A stretch of 64,000 nucleotides of DNA from Planctomycetia bacterium (GTDB lineage Bacteria > Planctomycetota > Planctomycetia > Pirellulales > Thermoguttaceae): positions 1 to 64,000 of the forward strand of contig JAUNBR010000008.1 in the NCBI GenBank assembly GCA_030527015.1. The letters are read 5' to 3'. The translations under genes were made by a program, and so were the position numbers. Shown in pieces: positions 27,385-35,857 of the stretch. Below the pieces are notes generated by a model that saw only the letters and a program-made list of their open reading frames with translations, was not told where the DNA came from and ran no database searches. The stretch's first letter is position 1, and each line of letters begins with the position of its first letter.

Positions 27385-27492
27385 TATATGCCCGATACAC
27401 TATAAAATCCGCGTCTTCGGCATTTTTGATTCGCAGAAAATACCTGTTTTTAGAGCCACATAAAACGGAAATTTAAAATAGAACCAGTATAT
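27385..27492 (-). repeat. TPE copy
   Basis: Left end TATATGCCCGATACACTATA, arms GGCATTTTT and AAAATACC around GATTCGCAG, right end TAGAACCAGTATATA. It ends about 26 bases before the signal peptidase start. Confidence 0.92.
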
Positions 27493-27518
27493 AAAATTTT
27501 GAATAAAAGGAAAGAAAA

Positions 27519-29768
27519 TTGAGTAAGAAGGAAAAAGATACTTCACAGAGTGGGAAGCCGCAGGAAGTGGAAAAAAAGGAAGAGGGTGTTTTTCGGGAGG
27601 TGGTGGAATCCATCGCGATCGCGTTTATCGTGGCCTTTCTTTTTCGGACGTTTCTTGCGGAAATGTTCGTTATACCCACGGGTTCCATGGCTCCGACACT
27701 CTGTGGTGCGCATAAGGATTACGCATGCCCGAAATGTGGGAATCCCTGTCAGGTGGGGGCCAGTGAAGAATTTCGTAGTGCGTTAAAAATCGATTTTCCC
27801 ACCTGTCCGAACTGCGGGTATACCATCAGTTTTATGGAGGAACTTTCACGGGGGATAAAGTATCCGACTTATAGTGGAGACAGAATTTTGGCAGGGAAAT
27901 ATCCTTATCGGCTGACGGATCCGCAGCGGTGGGATGTGGCGTTATTTTTGTGTCCTGGAAACGCCGGGATGAATTATATAAAGCGGATTATAGGTCTCCC
28001 GGGAGAATCGATAAAAATTTGGGGCGGGGATATTTTTGTCGGTAAATATGATCCAGAATCACAAGATTCGTCGGAACAGAAATATCGGATCGCGAGGAAA
28101 CCGGCGGAGAAGATTTTAGCGACGATGATTCCGGTGTATGATAATAATTATCAGTCAAAAGAACTGCGTGATTATGGGTGGCCGTCCCGGTGGAGTTCTT
28201 CTCATATGCCGTTCTTTTTCCAGGGACAGGATTTATCCGCAAACAAGAATACTGCGGGAACAGAATGGGAAGAATCAGAAGATGGGCGTGTTTTTACCTT
28301 TTCTCCGGAAAAGGGGCAGACGGCGTACGGACAGCTGGAATACCGGCATTATCTTCCGCGGTGGCTGGACTGGAATCTGGTAAACGGGCAGAAAATGTCA
28401 GAAAATATTCGGCGGAATATTCGTGCTCGGCTGATTACGGACATGACGGGATATAACACGGGCAGAAGTTATGATCCGCAGAAAAAGAGTGGTTATATTT
28501 ATGAAGAGGGTGGAATTTCGAAGTATTATACCCCGCAGCCAGATACGAGTATGTATGGATTTCACTGGGTGGGAGATTTAATTGCGGAATGCACGGTAAA
28601 TGTTCGTTCACGGGAACAGGGTGCGCGTTTTTCGGTGGGGCTTATAAAAGGTGGATTTCCGTTTTGGTGTGATATTAATTTGGAGACAGGGGAAGTGGAG
28701 CTGTCCATTCCTTCGGAGCCGGATCATGGTCAGACCCCGGCGGCAGATTCCGAAAAAGTCGTTCGGCTGAATCGTGATTCCAGGAAGCGGAAGGGTGAGT
28801 CGGAATTAGCAGAGGAGAATCGGGTACCCTCGCGTGGCTCAGAGAATTCAGGAGAAGAGTATTTAGATAAGGGGGGATTCGAAGAAGCGTCCTCTTTTGC
28901 GTGGGTGGGAAGTCGCGCGGGGCATACTGAGTCGGAGAGAAATTTAGGGACGGTAACCTTTCCTCCGGCACCGGAAGTGGTGGGGCACAGGGAGAGTGTC
29001 GTGGAAAGTGAAGTGATGGTTCAGGAAATCGCTTCCGGTGAATGGGAAACGATGAAAGTGGAAAAAACAGTAAATCTTCCGATTTATAAGTATTCAGAAA
29101 AAACAGAACCGGAATATCTGGCGCGGGGAGATGGAGGCGGTCTGCGTGCGTCCGAATTTTTATCAGGAAAAGAAGGTGATTTTTATACACCGCGGGGAAA
29201 AACTCCGATGCATGGTGTGGGAACGTATCATGTACGTTTTGCGAATGTGGATAATCAGCTTCATTTATGGATAAATAATCAGCTTATTTCGTTCGATTTA
29301 CCCACCGCATACTGTGATTTAGGAATTACGCAGCCACAGGTGGAAGATTTAAGACCGGTGCAGATAAAATGCTGCTGTGCGAAAGTGCAGGTTTCGGACC
29401 TGAAGATTTTTCGAGATATATATTATATCGCGGAGAATATAAGGCGGAGTGAATTTTCTGATTTTCAGAGTCCGGAGGAAATATTTTTTGAAGCTGGCCT
29501 GGCGCATCCGAATCAGCAGTGGGAATTTTATACTGATCCGAAATACTGGCGGGCATTTCAGAATCGGCGTTCGATGGAATATTTCCTGGAAAAAGGCCAA
29601 TATTTTTTACTGGGAGATAATAGCGCGGCGAGTTCTGACTGCCGGGTCTGGTATGGAGTGCCGTATGTCAGGAAAGAATTATTATTAGGAGAGGGATATT
29701 ATGTTTATTGGCCGCATCCGTGGCAAGGAATTATCCCGAATTTTCCCAAAATGCGAAAGATACGATAA
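27519..29768 (+). CDS. lepB: Signal peptidase I with zinc-ribbon and long insertions
   Basis: The 749-aa protein is a leader peptidase that cleaves signal peptides at the cytoplasmic membrane. A Lys/Glu-rich N-terminus precedes one membrane segment (about 29-47). The catalytic Ser56 is in FVIPTGSMAPTL and the catalytic Lys155 in NYIKRIIGLPGE. Between them is a four-Cys zinc-ribbon-like insertion (CPKCGNPC at 70-77, CPNC at 96-99). The closing box GDNSAASSDCRVW (699-711) has Cys where most family members have Ser. About 540 residues separate the Lys and this box, against about 130 in E. coli LepB; the insert includes a beta-rich domain and a charged low-complexity stretch (about 410-500). The likely start is a TTG at 27519 after AAGGAAAG. 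The LptB-like gene starts two bases after the stop. Confidence 0.9.
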   Translation: MSKKEKDTSQSGKPQEVEKKEEGVFREVVESIAIAFIVAFLFRTFLAEMFVIPTGSMAPTLCGAHKDYACPKCGNPCQVGASEEFRSALKIDFPTCPNCGYTISFMEELSRGIKYPTYSGDRILAGKYPYRLTDPQRWDVALFLCPGNAGMNYIKRIIGLPGESIKIWGGDIFVGKYDPESQDSSEQKYRIARKPAEKILATMIPVYDNNYQSKELRDYGWPSRWSSSHMPFFFQGQDLSANKNTAGTEWEESEDGRVFTFSPEKGQTAYGQLEYRHYLPRWLDWNLVNGQKMSENIRRNIRARLITDMTGYNTGRSYDPQKKSGYIYEEGGISKYYTPQPDTSMYGFHWVGDLIAECTVNVRSREQGARFSVGLIKGGFPFWCDINLETGEVELSIPSEPDHGQTPAADSEKVVRLNRDSRKRKGESELAEENRVPSRGSENSGEEYLDKGGFEEASSFAWVGSRAGHTESERNLGTVTFPPAPEVVGHRESVVESEVMVQEIASGEWETMKVEKTVNLPIYKYSEKTEPEYLARGDGGGLRASEFLSGKEGDFYTPRGKTPMHGVGTYHVRFANVDNQLHLWINNQLISFDLPTAYCDLGITQPQVEDLRPVQIKCCCAKVQVSDLKIFRDIYYIAENIRRSEFSDFQSPEEIFFEAGLAHPNQQWEFYTDPKYWRAFQNRRSMEYFLEKGQYFLLGDNSAASSDCRVWYGVPYVRKELLLGEGYYVYWPHPWQGIIPNFPKMRKIR

Positions 29769-29770
29769 AG

Positions 29771-30583
29771 ATGACAGAAGATTATACTGAATCACCCAGT
29801 CTTCCCCCGTTATTAGAGGCCAGCCGCCTGCAAAAACAGTTTATCTCGGTAAAAAAAGGGCGTATCCAAAAAGTGGTACCTGTGAAAGATGTTTCTCTTC
29901 ATATTAACCACGGAGAAATTGTTGCGCTGCTGGGAAGAAACGGAGCAGGGAAGTCCACGACTTTTGATATGATTTCAGGTTTAACCCGGCCAAATAAAGG
30001 GATCATCCGATTTTTTAAGGAGGGACAGTGGACCGACGTAACGCAGTATCCTCTTTATCGTCGGGCACAGATGGGTCTGTGTTATTTACCGCAGGAACCG
30101 AGTATTTTTGCACATCTGACGACAGAAGAGAATCTGCTGGGAATTATGGAAATGCTGGGAATTCCTCTTACGCAGCGCGTGGCGCAGTGTGAGGATTTAC
30201 TGAAAAAATTTAATTTGACGAAACTTGCCACTTCGAAAGCATGCGATCTTTCTGGAGGAGAGACGCGCCGGCTGGAAATCGCGCGGTCTTTTATAGGGAA
30301 TCCACGCCTGATTCTGATGGATGAGCCTTTCGCGAAAATTGACCAAAAAGCCATTCAGGAATACACCGCTTTTTTCCGGGGGGTGTGTGATGCGTATGGT
30401 GTGTCCATTCTGATAATCGATCATAATGTGGAGGCGGTTCTGCAGATTTCAGATCGGGTATATTTTCTGCGGGACGGATATGTAGAGGGAATCGGGACTC
30501 CCCGAGAAATCGTGCGTCATCCGCTGGTGCAGAATGAACTTTTGGGAAAAGATACCCAAGATTTTTTGGAAATGTTTCCCTGA
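29771..30583 (+). CDS. lptB: ABC transporter ATPase, LptB-like
   Basis: The product of about 270 aa is an ABC ATPase. Walker A is LLGRNGAGKSTTFD, the Q-loop region is CYLPQEPSIF, the signature is LSGGETRRLEIARS, Walker B is LILMDEPFAKIDQ and the switch His is in IIDHNVEAVL. The SGGE(T/R)RRLEIAR signature, DEPFA and LLGKDTQDF tail resemble LptB, which powers lipopolysaccharide export with LptFG; partners are not in the window. I start at the ATG at 29771, two bases after the signal peptidase stop, which suggests translational coupling. A TTG at 29708 would overlap lepB. The final assignment among the LptB/LivF-like group is inferred. Confidence 0.85.
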   Translation: MTEDYTESPSLPPLLEASRLQKQFISVKKGRIQKVVPVKDVSLHINHGEIVALLGRNGAGKSTTFDMISGLTRPNKGIIRFFKEGQWTDVTQYPLYRRAQMGLCYLPQEPSIFAHLTTEENLLGIMEMLGIPLTQRVAQCEDLLKKFNLTKLATSKACDLSGGETRRLEIARSFIGNPRLILMDEPFAKIDQKAIQEYTAFFRGVCDAYGVSILIIDHNVEAVLQISDRVYFLRDGYVEGIGTPREIVRHPLVQNELLGKDTQDFLEMFP

Positions 30584-30621
30584 GAAAGAATTTTGTCCAT
30601 GAAAATGGCCGCTGTCCGAGA

Positions 30622-30726
30622 TATACTGGTTCCACTTTAAATTTCCATTTTGTGTGGTTCTGAAAGCAGGCATTTTCAGCGAAGCTAAATGCCGGTAAAG
30701 CGGAATTTTATAGTGTATCGGGTATA
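30622..30726 (+). repeat. TPE copy, near consensus
   Basis: TATACTGGTTCCAC and TTTAAATTTCCA at the left, arms GGCATTTT and AAATGCC around CAGCGAAGCT, TTTATAGTGTATCGGGTATA at the right. It begins 38 bases after the lptB stop. Confidence 0.95.
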
Positions 30727-30802
30727 TTATGCGGAAAAAGTGTAATATTTTAGAAAAAGCAGGAAAAATAACAAAAAATCTTTTTACTTTTTGGGAAAAG
30801 TC

Positions 30803-30832
30803 TTGCGTTTTACGAACTAAAAGTGTTATACT
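30803..30832 (+). promoter_or_regulatory. Sigma-70-like promoter
   Basis: TTGCGT (30803-30808) and TATACT (30827-30832) are 18 bases apart. This would start a leader of about 215 bases before the propeller-cytochrome gene at 31055. The leader has no supported gene. Confidence 0.55.
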
Positions 30833-31054
30833 AAATGTAATGATGAATGGGTATTCGGTGTACGGTAAATATTCATTTTACATGTCCCCCACATGGTGTT
30901 TTTTGTTTCGTCGTTCGTACAGGCAGGACGGAAAATGTATTACTGTCAGAGCGGTGCGAAACGAGAGGTTAAAGTGGACACGAGGCAGGAAAGCGAAAGT
31001 ACACGCAGCCCATGAAAAAATGATATGATAATAGATTTACGGAGGAAAAGAAAG

Positions 31055-32941
31055 ATGAAAAAATATCCCCGAATACTGCTCGCCTTATTTATGATGATGT
31101 TTATGATTTCGCCCGTGGTGGCGGAAAACGCGGATTATTCACGTGATACAGCGTATAAAGGTCCCACGCAGGCGGTGGCGACGAAAGATGGAAAGTATGT
31201 TTATATTTCGCAGTTTGATGCGTCAAAAATTGCGCAGGTGGAAACACAGACGCTGAAGGTGGTGAAGGAAATAGACACTCCGCCCACGCTGACGGCGATT
31301 ATTCTTAGCCCGGATGAAAAGAAGATTCTGGCCACCACGGCGGCTCCGCCGGCGAAAGGTTTTGTGTCGATTATAGATATTTCATCGGGAAAAGTGGAGT
31401 CCACGATTCCTGTGGGTTACTGCCCGGAAAGTCTGGTGCTGCATCCGGACGGGAAAACGTTATATGTGGCGAATCGGTTTTCCACGGACGTTTCGGTGGT
31501 GGATATGGAGAGTAAAAAAGAAACACGGCGGATTAAAACGATTCGTGAGCCGAAATCCGTGGCGGTTACTCCGGATGGAAAAACGCTGTTCATAACAAAT
31601 TTTCTTCCGCTGGATCCGGCAGATGGTTATGATGTGGCGGCAGAAGTAACCTGGGTGGATACGGCGACTTTCCAGCAGGGGAATATTCGTCTGATGAATG
31701 GCTGTGTGGCGTTACATCAGGTGACGGTTTCCCCGGATGGGAAGTATGCTTTCGTGACGAATAATCTGGCGCGGTACCAGATGCCGACGACCATGGTGGA
31801 GCGTGGGTGGATGAACACGAACGCTGTGGCGATTATTGACGCACAGGAACGGAAACTGATAAATGTAGTGCTTCTAGATTCGATCGATCTGGGTGCGGCG
31901 AATCCTTGGGGTGTTTCCATGACGGAAGACGGGAAAACGCTTTTAGTTTCACATGCCGGGACACATGAGGTCAGTATAATAGACGCGGAAGCATTATTTA
32001 AGAAACTGCTGGCCATTCCAGTCGGAGACCAGACGGAGGAAGGAAAGGGGTCAGAAACTCGAGGAACGTACCGAGTGACCACGGCGGCGGATGTGCCGAA
32101 TGATTTAGCGTTTATCGTGGGAATGCGTACGCGGGTGAAACTTACCGGTAATGGGCCGCGAGTAATGGCGGTGACGGGAGGGAAAGTGTATGTGCCCCTG
32201 TATTTTAGTGATTCGGTGGCGGTAATTGATCTGGCGACAAAAAAACAGTCGGGGGATCTGAAATTAACGCCGGATTTAAAACTTTCCGAGGAACGTTTCG
32301 GGCAGCAGGTTTTTAATGATGGAATGCTGTGCTTCCAGCAGTGGCAGAGCTGTGCGTCCTGTCATCCGTATGTGCGCGCGGATGGATTAAACTGGGATTT
32401 AATGAATGATGGACTGGGAAATCCGAAAAACGCGAAATCTCTGCTGCATTCCCATGAAACGCCGCCGACGATGATTTCTGGAATTCGGGCGGACGCACAG
32501 GCGTGTGTGCGTTCTGGATTTAAACATATTCTCTTTTCCGTGCGGCCAGAAAAGGAACCGGCAGCGATCGACGCATATGCGTCGAAGATGAAGGCACTCC
32601 CCAGTCCGTATCTGGTGGATGGAAAATTGAGTGAAAAAGCAGAACGTGGAAAGATAATCTTTAAGCGGGTAAAGTGCGATGTGTGTCATCCGGAGGACTG
32701 GTATTTTACGGATATGCAGATGCATGATGTGGATACGGAAAATCCTTTTGACCGCCGGCGGGATTTTGATTCCCCGACTCTGTGTGAGGTCTGGAGAACG
32801 GCACCGTATCTGCATGATGGACGTTATACCACCGTCCAAAAGCTGATTAAAGAAGGAAAGCACGGAAAACAAAAAGGGGACGTGGAAGGTCTGACGGATG
32901 CGGAAATAGAGGATCTGGCGGAGTATGTGCTTTCGCTGTAA
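31055..32941 (+). CDS. Secreted YncE-type beta-propeller fused to c-type cytochrome
   Basis: The product of about 628 aa has a signal peptide (YPRILLALFMMMFMISPVVA). Residues about 30-400 form a YncE/PQQ-type beta-propeller with blades such as KTLYVANRFSTDVSVVDMES, SVAVTPDGKTLFITNF and VSPDGKYAFVTNNLA. The C-terminal part carries two heme-binding motifs, CASCH (433-437) and CDVCH (541-545), as in cytochrome-c-peroxidase-like and related electron-transfer modules; APYLHDGRYTTVQKLI is typical of that domain. A periplasmic redox role is inferred, substrate unknown. The ATG at 31055 has GGAGG nine bases upstream; an ATG at 31025 is rejected because it lies before that site. Confidence 0.9.
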   Translation: MKKYPRILLALFMMMFMISPVVAENADYSRDTAYKGPTQAVATKDGKYVYISQFDASKIAQVETQTLKVVKEIDTPPTLTAIILSPDEKKILATTAAPPAKGFVSIIDISSGKVESTIPVGYCPESLVLHPDGKTLYVANRFSTDVSVVDMESKKETRRIKTIREPKSVAVTPDGKTLFITNFLPLDPADGYDVAAEVTWVDTATFQQGNIRLMNGCVALHQVTVSPDGKYAFVTNNLARYQMPTTMVERGWMNTNAVAIIDAQERKLINVVLLDSIDLGAANPWGVSMTEDGKTLLVSHAGTHEVSIIDAEALFKKLLAIPVGDQTEEGKGSETRGTYRVTTAADVPNDLAFIVGMRTRVKLTGNGPRVMAVTGGKVYVPLYFSDSVAVIDLATKKQSGDLKLTPDLKLSEERFGQQVFNDGMLCFQQWQSCASCHPYVRADGLNWDLMNDGLGNPKNAKSLLHSHETPPTMISGIRADAQACVRSGFKHILFSVRPEKEPAAIDAYASKMKALPSPYLVDGKLSEKAERGKIIFKRVKCDVCHPEDWYFTDMQMHDVDTENPFDRRRDFDSPTLCEVWRTAPYLHDGRYTTVQKLIKEGKHGKQKGDVEGLTDAEIEDLAEYVLSL

Positions 32942-33002
32942 AATTTTATTTTGTATGGATTTCACGGAAAATTTCAGGTTTTGGGCACACGGCGAATTAT
33001 TT

Positions 33003-33008
33003 TTGACA
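33003..33008 (+). promoter_or_regulatory. Possible promoter -35 element
   Basis: A perfect TTGACA lies 69 bases before the ATG at 33077. The matching -10 is weak (AATAAA at 17-base spacing), so this is a tentative call for the secreted-protein gene. Confidence 0.3.
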
Positions 33009-33076
33009 AAAATGCAGAAAATGAAAATAAACGGAGAGATCCTTTTTACGAGAAGTAAATGATAAAGGAATAAATA

Positions 33077-34021
33077 ATGAAAAAATTTTTGATCGTGATG
33101 GCGGCTGTGTTTTCGCTGGGACTTTTGATTTCAGAGCTTTCCGCGGCGGAGAAATATTCACTGAAAACTCGTTTTCCTGAGGGAAAATATACTCTTTTGT
33201 TGGAGATGGACATGAAAACAGCTGCCATTTCGCAGGAAGAGGACGTGGAGCCGCAGATAATGGTTCAGCAGAAACAGATACAGACGATAAAAATTGTGGC
33301 GGATCCGATAAAGGAGGATGGTACGCAAAAAGTGGCCATGAAATTCGCGCGGGTTCAGGTGGAGACGGATACCATCATGGGAAAGATGAAATATGACAGT
33401 GATGATAAAGAAAGTAAAAATTCTCCGCTGAACACGGTCGGCATTATGGTGGGCCTGGAGTTCATGACGTATTTTGATAAAGATGGAAATATCACGAAAA
33501 TAGAAGGAGTCGACGAATTTTTCGATAAACTTATCGAAAACGCGAAAGTGCAGGAAAAACCCCTGTTAGAAATGTTTAAAAAAGAGATGTCGGCAGAACG
33601 CATGGCGAAAAACATGAATATTGTGGGTGAATATCTGCCGAAAACGCCAGTGGAAGTGGGAGAGTCCTGGGAAAATGAACAGGAGTCAGAGCTTCCTCTT
33701 ATCGGAGAAATGGAAATGCAGATAAATAGCACGCTAAAAAGTGTGGAAAAGGAGAATGGAGAGGATGTCGCGACGATTCTTTCGAAGACGGAAATGTCTC
33801 TGAAGGAACCGAAAGATTTAGACGTGCAGGGAATGGGAGTAACGTTTTCGAAAATGGATGTAAAATCGGACGTTACGACGAAAATAGAAGTGAAAACAGG
33901 TTTAATGCTGTCCTCCATTACGAAAATGGAACAGATTATGCAGATAGGGGGTGCGGCTGAAGAGGAGGGGATGCTGATGCAAAATATTTTGGAAATGAGA
34001 AATACGGTTACCAGAGATTAA
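33077..34021 (+). CDS. Secreted protein, DUF6263-like
   Basis: The 314-aa product has a signal peptide (FLIVMAAVFSLGLLISELSA). The mature part is beta-rich and charged, with KYSLKTRFPEGKYTLLLEMD, a VMVQQKQIQT-like segment, GLEFMTYFDKDGNITKIEG and PKTPVEVGESWENEQE. This pattern resembles the DUF6263 family of secreted proteins of unknown function, which I recall only in outline. No catalytic residues are evident. The ATG at 33077 follows AAAGGA. A terminator lies about 40 bases after the stop, so it is probably a single-gene unit. Confidence 0.8.
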   Translation: MKKFLIVMAAVFSLGLLISELSAAEKYSLKTRFPEGKYTLLLEMDMKTAAISQEEDVEPQIMVQQKQIQTIKIVADPIKEDGTQKVAMKFARVQVETDTIMGKMKYDSDDKESKNSPLNTVGIMVGLEFMTYFDKDGNITKIEGVDEFFDKLIENAKVQEKPLLEMFKKEMSAERMAKNMNIVGEYLPKTPVEVGESWENEQESELPLIGEMEMQINSTLKSVEKENGEDVATILSKTEMSLKEPKDLDVQGMGVTFSKMDVKSDVTTKIEVKTGLMLSSITKMEQIMQIGGAAEEEGMLMQNILEMRNTVTRD

Positions 34022-34058
34022 AAAATACAGATAATTAAGAGACTTTTTTGAAAAAAGG

Positions 34059-34097
34059 ATGGCCGGAACGTTTTGTGACGATCCGCGCCATTTTTTT
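34059..34097 (+). terminator. Intrinsic terminator
   Basis: ATGGCCGG (34059-34066) pairs with CCGCGCCAT (34083-34091) with one bulged base, followed by T-rich 34091-34097. It ends the upstream secreted-protein gene. Confidence 0.7.
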
Positions 34098-34166
34098 ATG
34101 GTGCGTAAAGATAAATGTGTGGTGCGCAAAAGTAAATATGGGGGAATTTTAGGGCTTATACTGATT

Positions 34167-34292
34167 ATGTGCCCGATGTATGATAAGTTTCTATTTATTC
34201 TGTCTGCCGACAGACTGGGCGATTTTTGTTTCGCTGAAAATGCTCTGCTTTCAGAACCGCATGAAACGGAAAATTAAAGGAAAATCAGGATA
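34167..34292 (-). repeat. TPE copy with GTCTGCCGACAGAC insertion
   Basis: Left end TGCCCGATGTATGATAAG, then a TCTGTCTGCCGACAGAC palindrome ahead of the hairpin, then GAAACGGAAAATTAAAGG and an ATCAGGATA end. Confidence 0.8.
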
Positions 34293-34505
34293 AATTTTCA
34301 TTTTCAGATTTTTTTGCTTCCGAAAGGTTTATGATTCTGTGGGCGTGACGAAAATTGAAAGTAGAGGGAATGCGTAAATGTCGGGAAGCAAAAAAGGTGG
34401 GATTATGCTGATTCGGTGAAATATAAGGTCTCTGTGGAATTTTTTTATGATAAAAAGATTTTATTCTCGATAAAAAGAATGTGCGTTTTTGTATTATTTT
34501 GATTT

Positions 34506-34614
34506 TATACCCGAGGTATTATAAAATTTCGCTTCTTCGGCATTTTTGTTTCACTGAAAATACCAGCTTAAAGAGCCGCGCAAAACGGAAATTTAAAAGA
34601 GAACCAGAGTATAC
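34506..34614 (-). repeat. TPE copy
   Basis: Left end TTATACCCGAGGTATTATAA, arms GGCATTTTT and AAAATACC, right end GAGAACCAGAGTATA. The 215 bases between this and the previous copy hold nothing recognised. Confidence 0.92.
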
Positions 34615-34661
34615 TTTAGATTTAGATTTTTGTGGTCACGGAAATCGTTCTGTATTTTGAG

Positions 34662-34745
34662 CATGTCTGTCGGCGGGTGGGTAAGTTCAGAGTGTCTGTT
34701 TTCAGAACCGCATGAAATGAAATTTAAAGAAAAATCGGGAATAAA
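34662..34745 (-). repeat. TPE right-half remnant
   Basis: It starts with a TGTCTGTCGGCGGGT palindrome variant, then TCAGAACCGCATGAAATG and AAATTTAAAGAAAAATCGGG. It ends 45 bases before the next gene. Confidence 0.6.
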
Positions 34746-34789
34746 TTTTATTTCAGGAAAAACTGTTTTTGTTTTTTTCAGGGGAGATT

Positions 34790-35212
34790 ATGCATAATAA
34801 AGATTCTGAATCAGGTGTGGGGAAAATGATCCAGGTGGGAATGGTGGTTTTCATTCTTGTCGGCGTAATATGTCTTGCATGGGGAGCGCGAACTGCTCTG
34901 AGTAAGAATGGTGTTTCTCTGAAAGAAAGAACGGTACGGTCACGGATGACCGCACCGCCGAAAATCCAGTTAAATTTTTCGTCTCCGGAGACGGAAATAA
35001 AAGATATGAATCCATATTTTGTTGGACCGGACGGAAAAGAAATCGTGGGTGTTCCGGTGGTATCTTCAGTTAAAGAGGTTTCTTTTTCAGAGCCTGCCGC
35101 GGAGAAAAATGATATGGCTGGCGGGCAGAAGCCGGAAATAGGAATGGGAGTGAACAGTAATTCTCAGAAACCCGCACAGGAAGTGGTGCAGAGTGTGCGT
35201 GTGGGTATATAA
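34790..35212 (+). CDS. Small single-pass membrane protein of unknown function
   Basis: The product of about 140 aa has a charged N-terminus, one membrane helix (MIQVGMVVFILVGVICLAWG) and a C-terminal domain predicted to be outside the cytoplasm, ending in a Val-rich tail. I recognise no family. The sequence between (MNPYFVGPDGKEIVGVPVVS) lacks Cys and catalytic motifs. The ATG at 34790 follows AGGGGAG with short spacing. A strong terminator 90 bases downstream suggests a real, separately transcribed gene. There is no partner next to it. Confidence 0.7.
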   Translation: MHNKDSESGVGKMIQVGMVVFILVGVICLAWGARTALSKNGVSLKERTVRSRMTAPPKIQLNFSSPETEIKDMNPYFVGPDGKEIVGVPVVSSVKEVSFSEPAAEKNDMAGGQKPEIGMGVNSNSQKPAQEVVQSVRVGI

Positions 35213-35300
35213 AGAGAACGTAAACTGTGAAATCTTGGGAAATAAATAGTCTGAAAAGCGGAAAGAGAATCTGACGAAAAACGTTTTTTTGAGAGAGTGA

Positions 35301-35331
35301 CCATACACCATATGGATGTATGGTTTTTTTT
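35301..35331 (+). terminator. Intrinsic terminator
   Basis: CCATACA (35301-35307) pairs perfectly with TGTATGG (35317-35323) around a 9-base loop, followed by eight T residues. Confidence 0.88.
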
Positions 35332-35515
35332 ATATTTTTAGGAAATTTTGTCAGTTTTTGTTTTTTGGAGAAGAAGATGGAAAGGGAATGAAATAAAAGA
35401 ACGCGCGGTGATCGGGTTTATCGCGTGTTAAATGGGAAATGCGAAAGATATTATTATACCTGTATGTCTGGCATTTTGAGATTTATAAAAGGCCTGCTCA
35501 GGATTCATAAGAAAT

Positions 35516-35605
35516 TATACCTGATGCATTATGAATTTCTGCTTCGCTGAAAATGCTTGCTTTTAGAGCGGCACGAAATGGAAATTTATAGGAGAATCAG
35601 TATAA
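35516..35605 (-). repeat. TPE copy lacking the first hairpin arm
   Basis: Left end TTATACCTGATGCATTATGA runs straight into GCTTCGCTGAAAATGC, so the first arm is deleted. Right end GGAGAATCAGTATA. Confidence 0.85.
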
Positions 35606-35727
35606 ATTTAAAGCGCGCAGGTAAATGGAATCTGGAATCTGCGTGACAGGTTCAAAAAAGGTTTTCCTGTTTCGTGGTTTACAGGATTACGTTTTGCAGT
35701 ATAATTATAGGTGAATGAAATTTATTT

Positions 35728-35833
35728 TATGCATAATGTGCTGTAAATTCCTTTTTTTACAGTATTTTATTTTGCAGAAAATACAGGCTTTCGTGGCTGA
35801 CAAAACAAAAATCGAAAGTTAAACAGATATAAA
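35728..35833 (-). repeat. TPE copy, decayed
   Basis: TATGCATAATGTGCTGTAAA, a degraded hairpin TATTTTATTTTGCAGAAAAT and AAGTTAAACAGATATA follow the element order. It ends 25 bases before uxaC. Confidence 0.6.
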
Positions 35834-35857
35834 AATAGAAATAGGAAGGATGAGAAA

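Noticed and set aside
30729-31028. 99-codon open frame upstream of the propeller-cytochrome gene
   Set aside because: It starts right after a TPE, overlaps the likely promoter and leader, and has no domain or ribosome-binding site.
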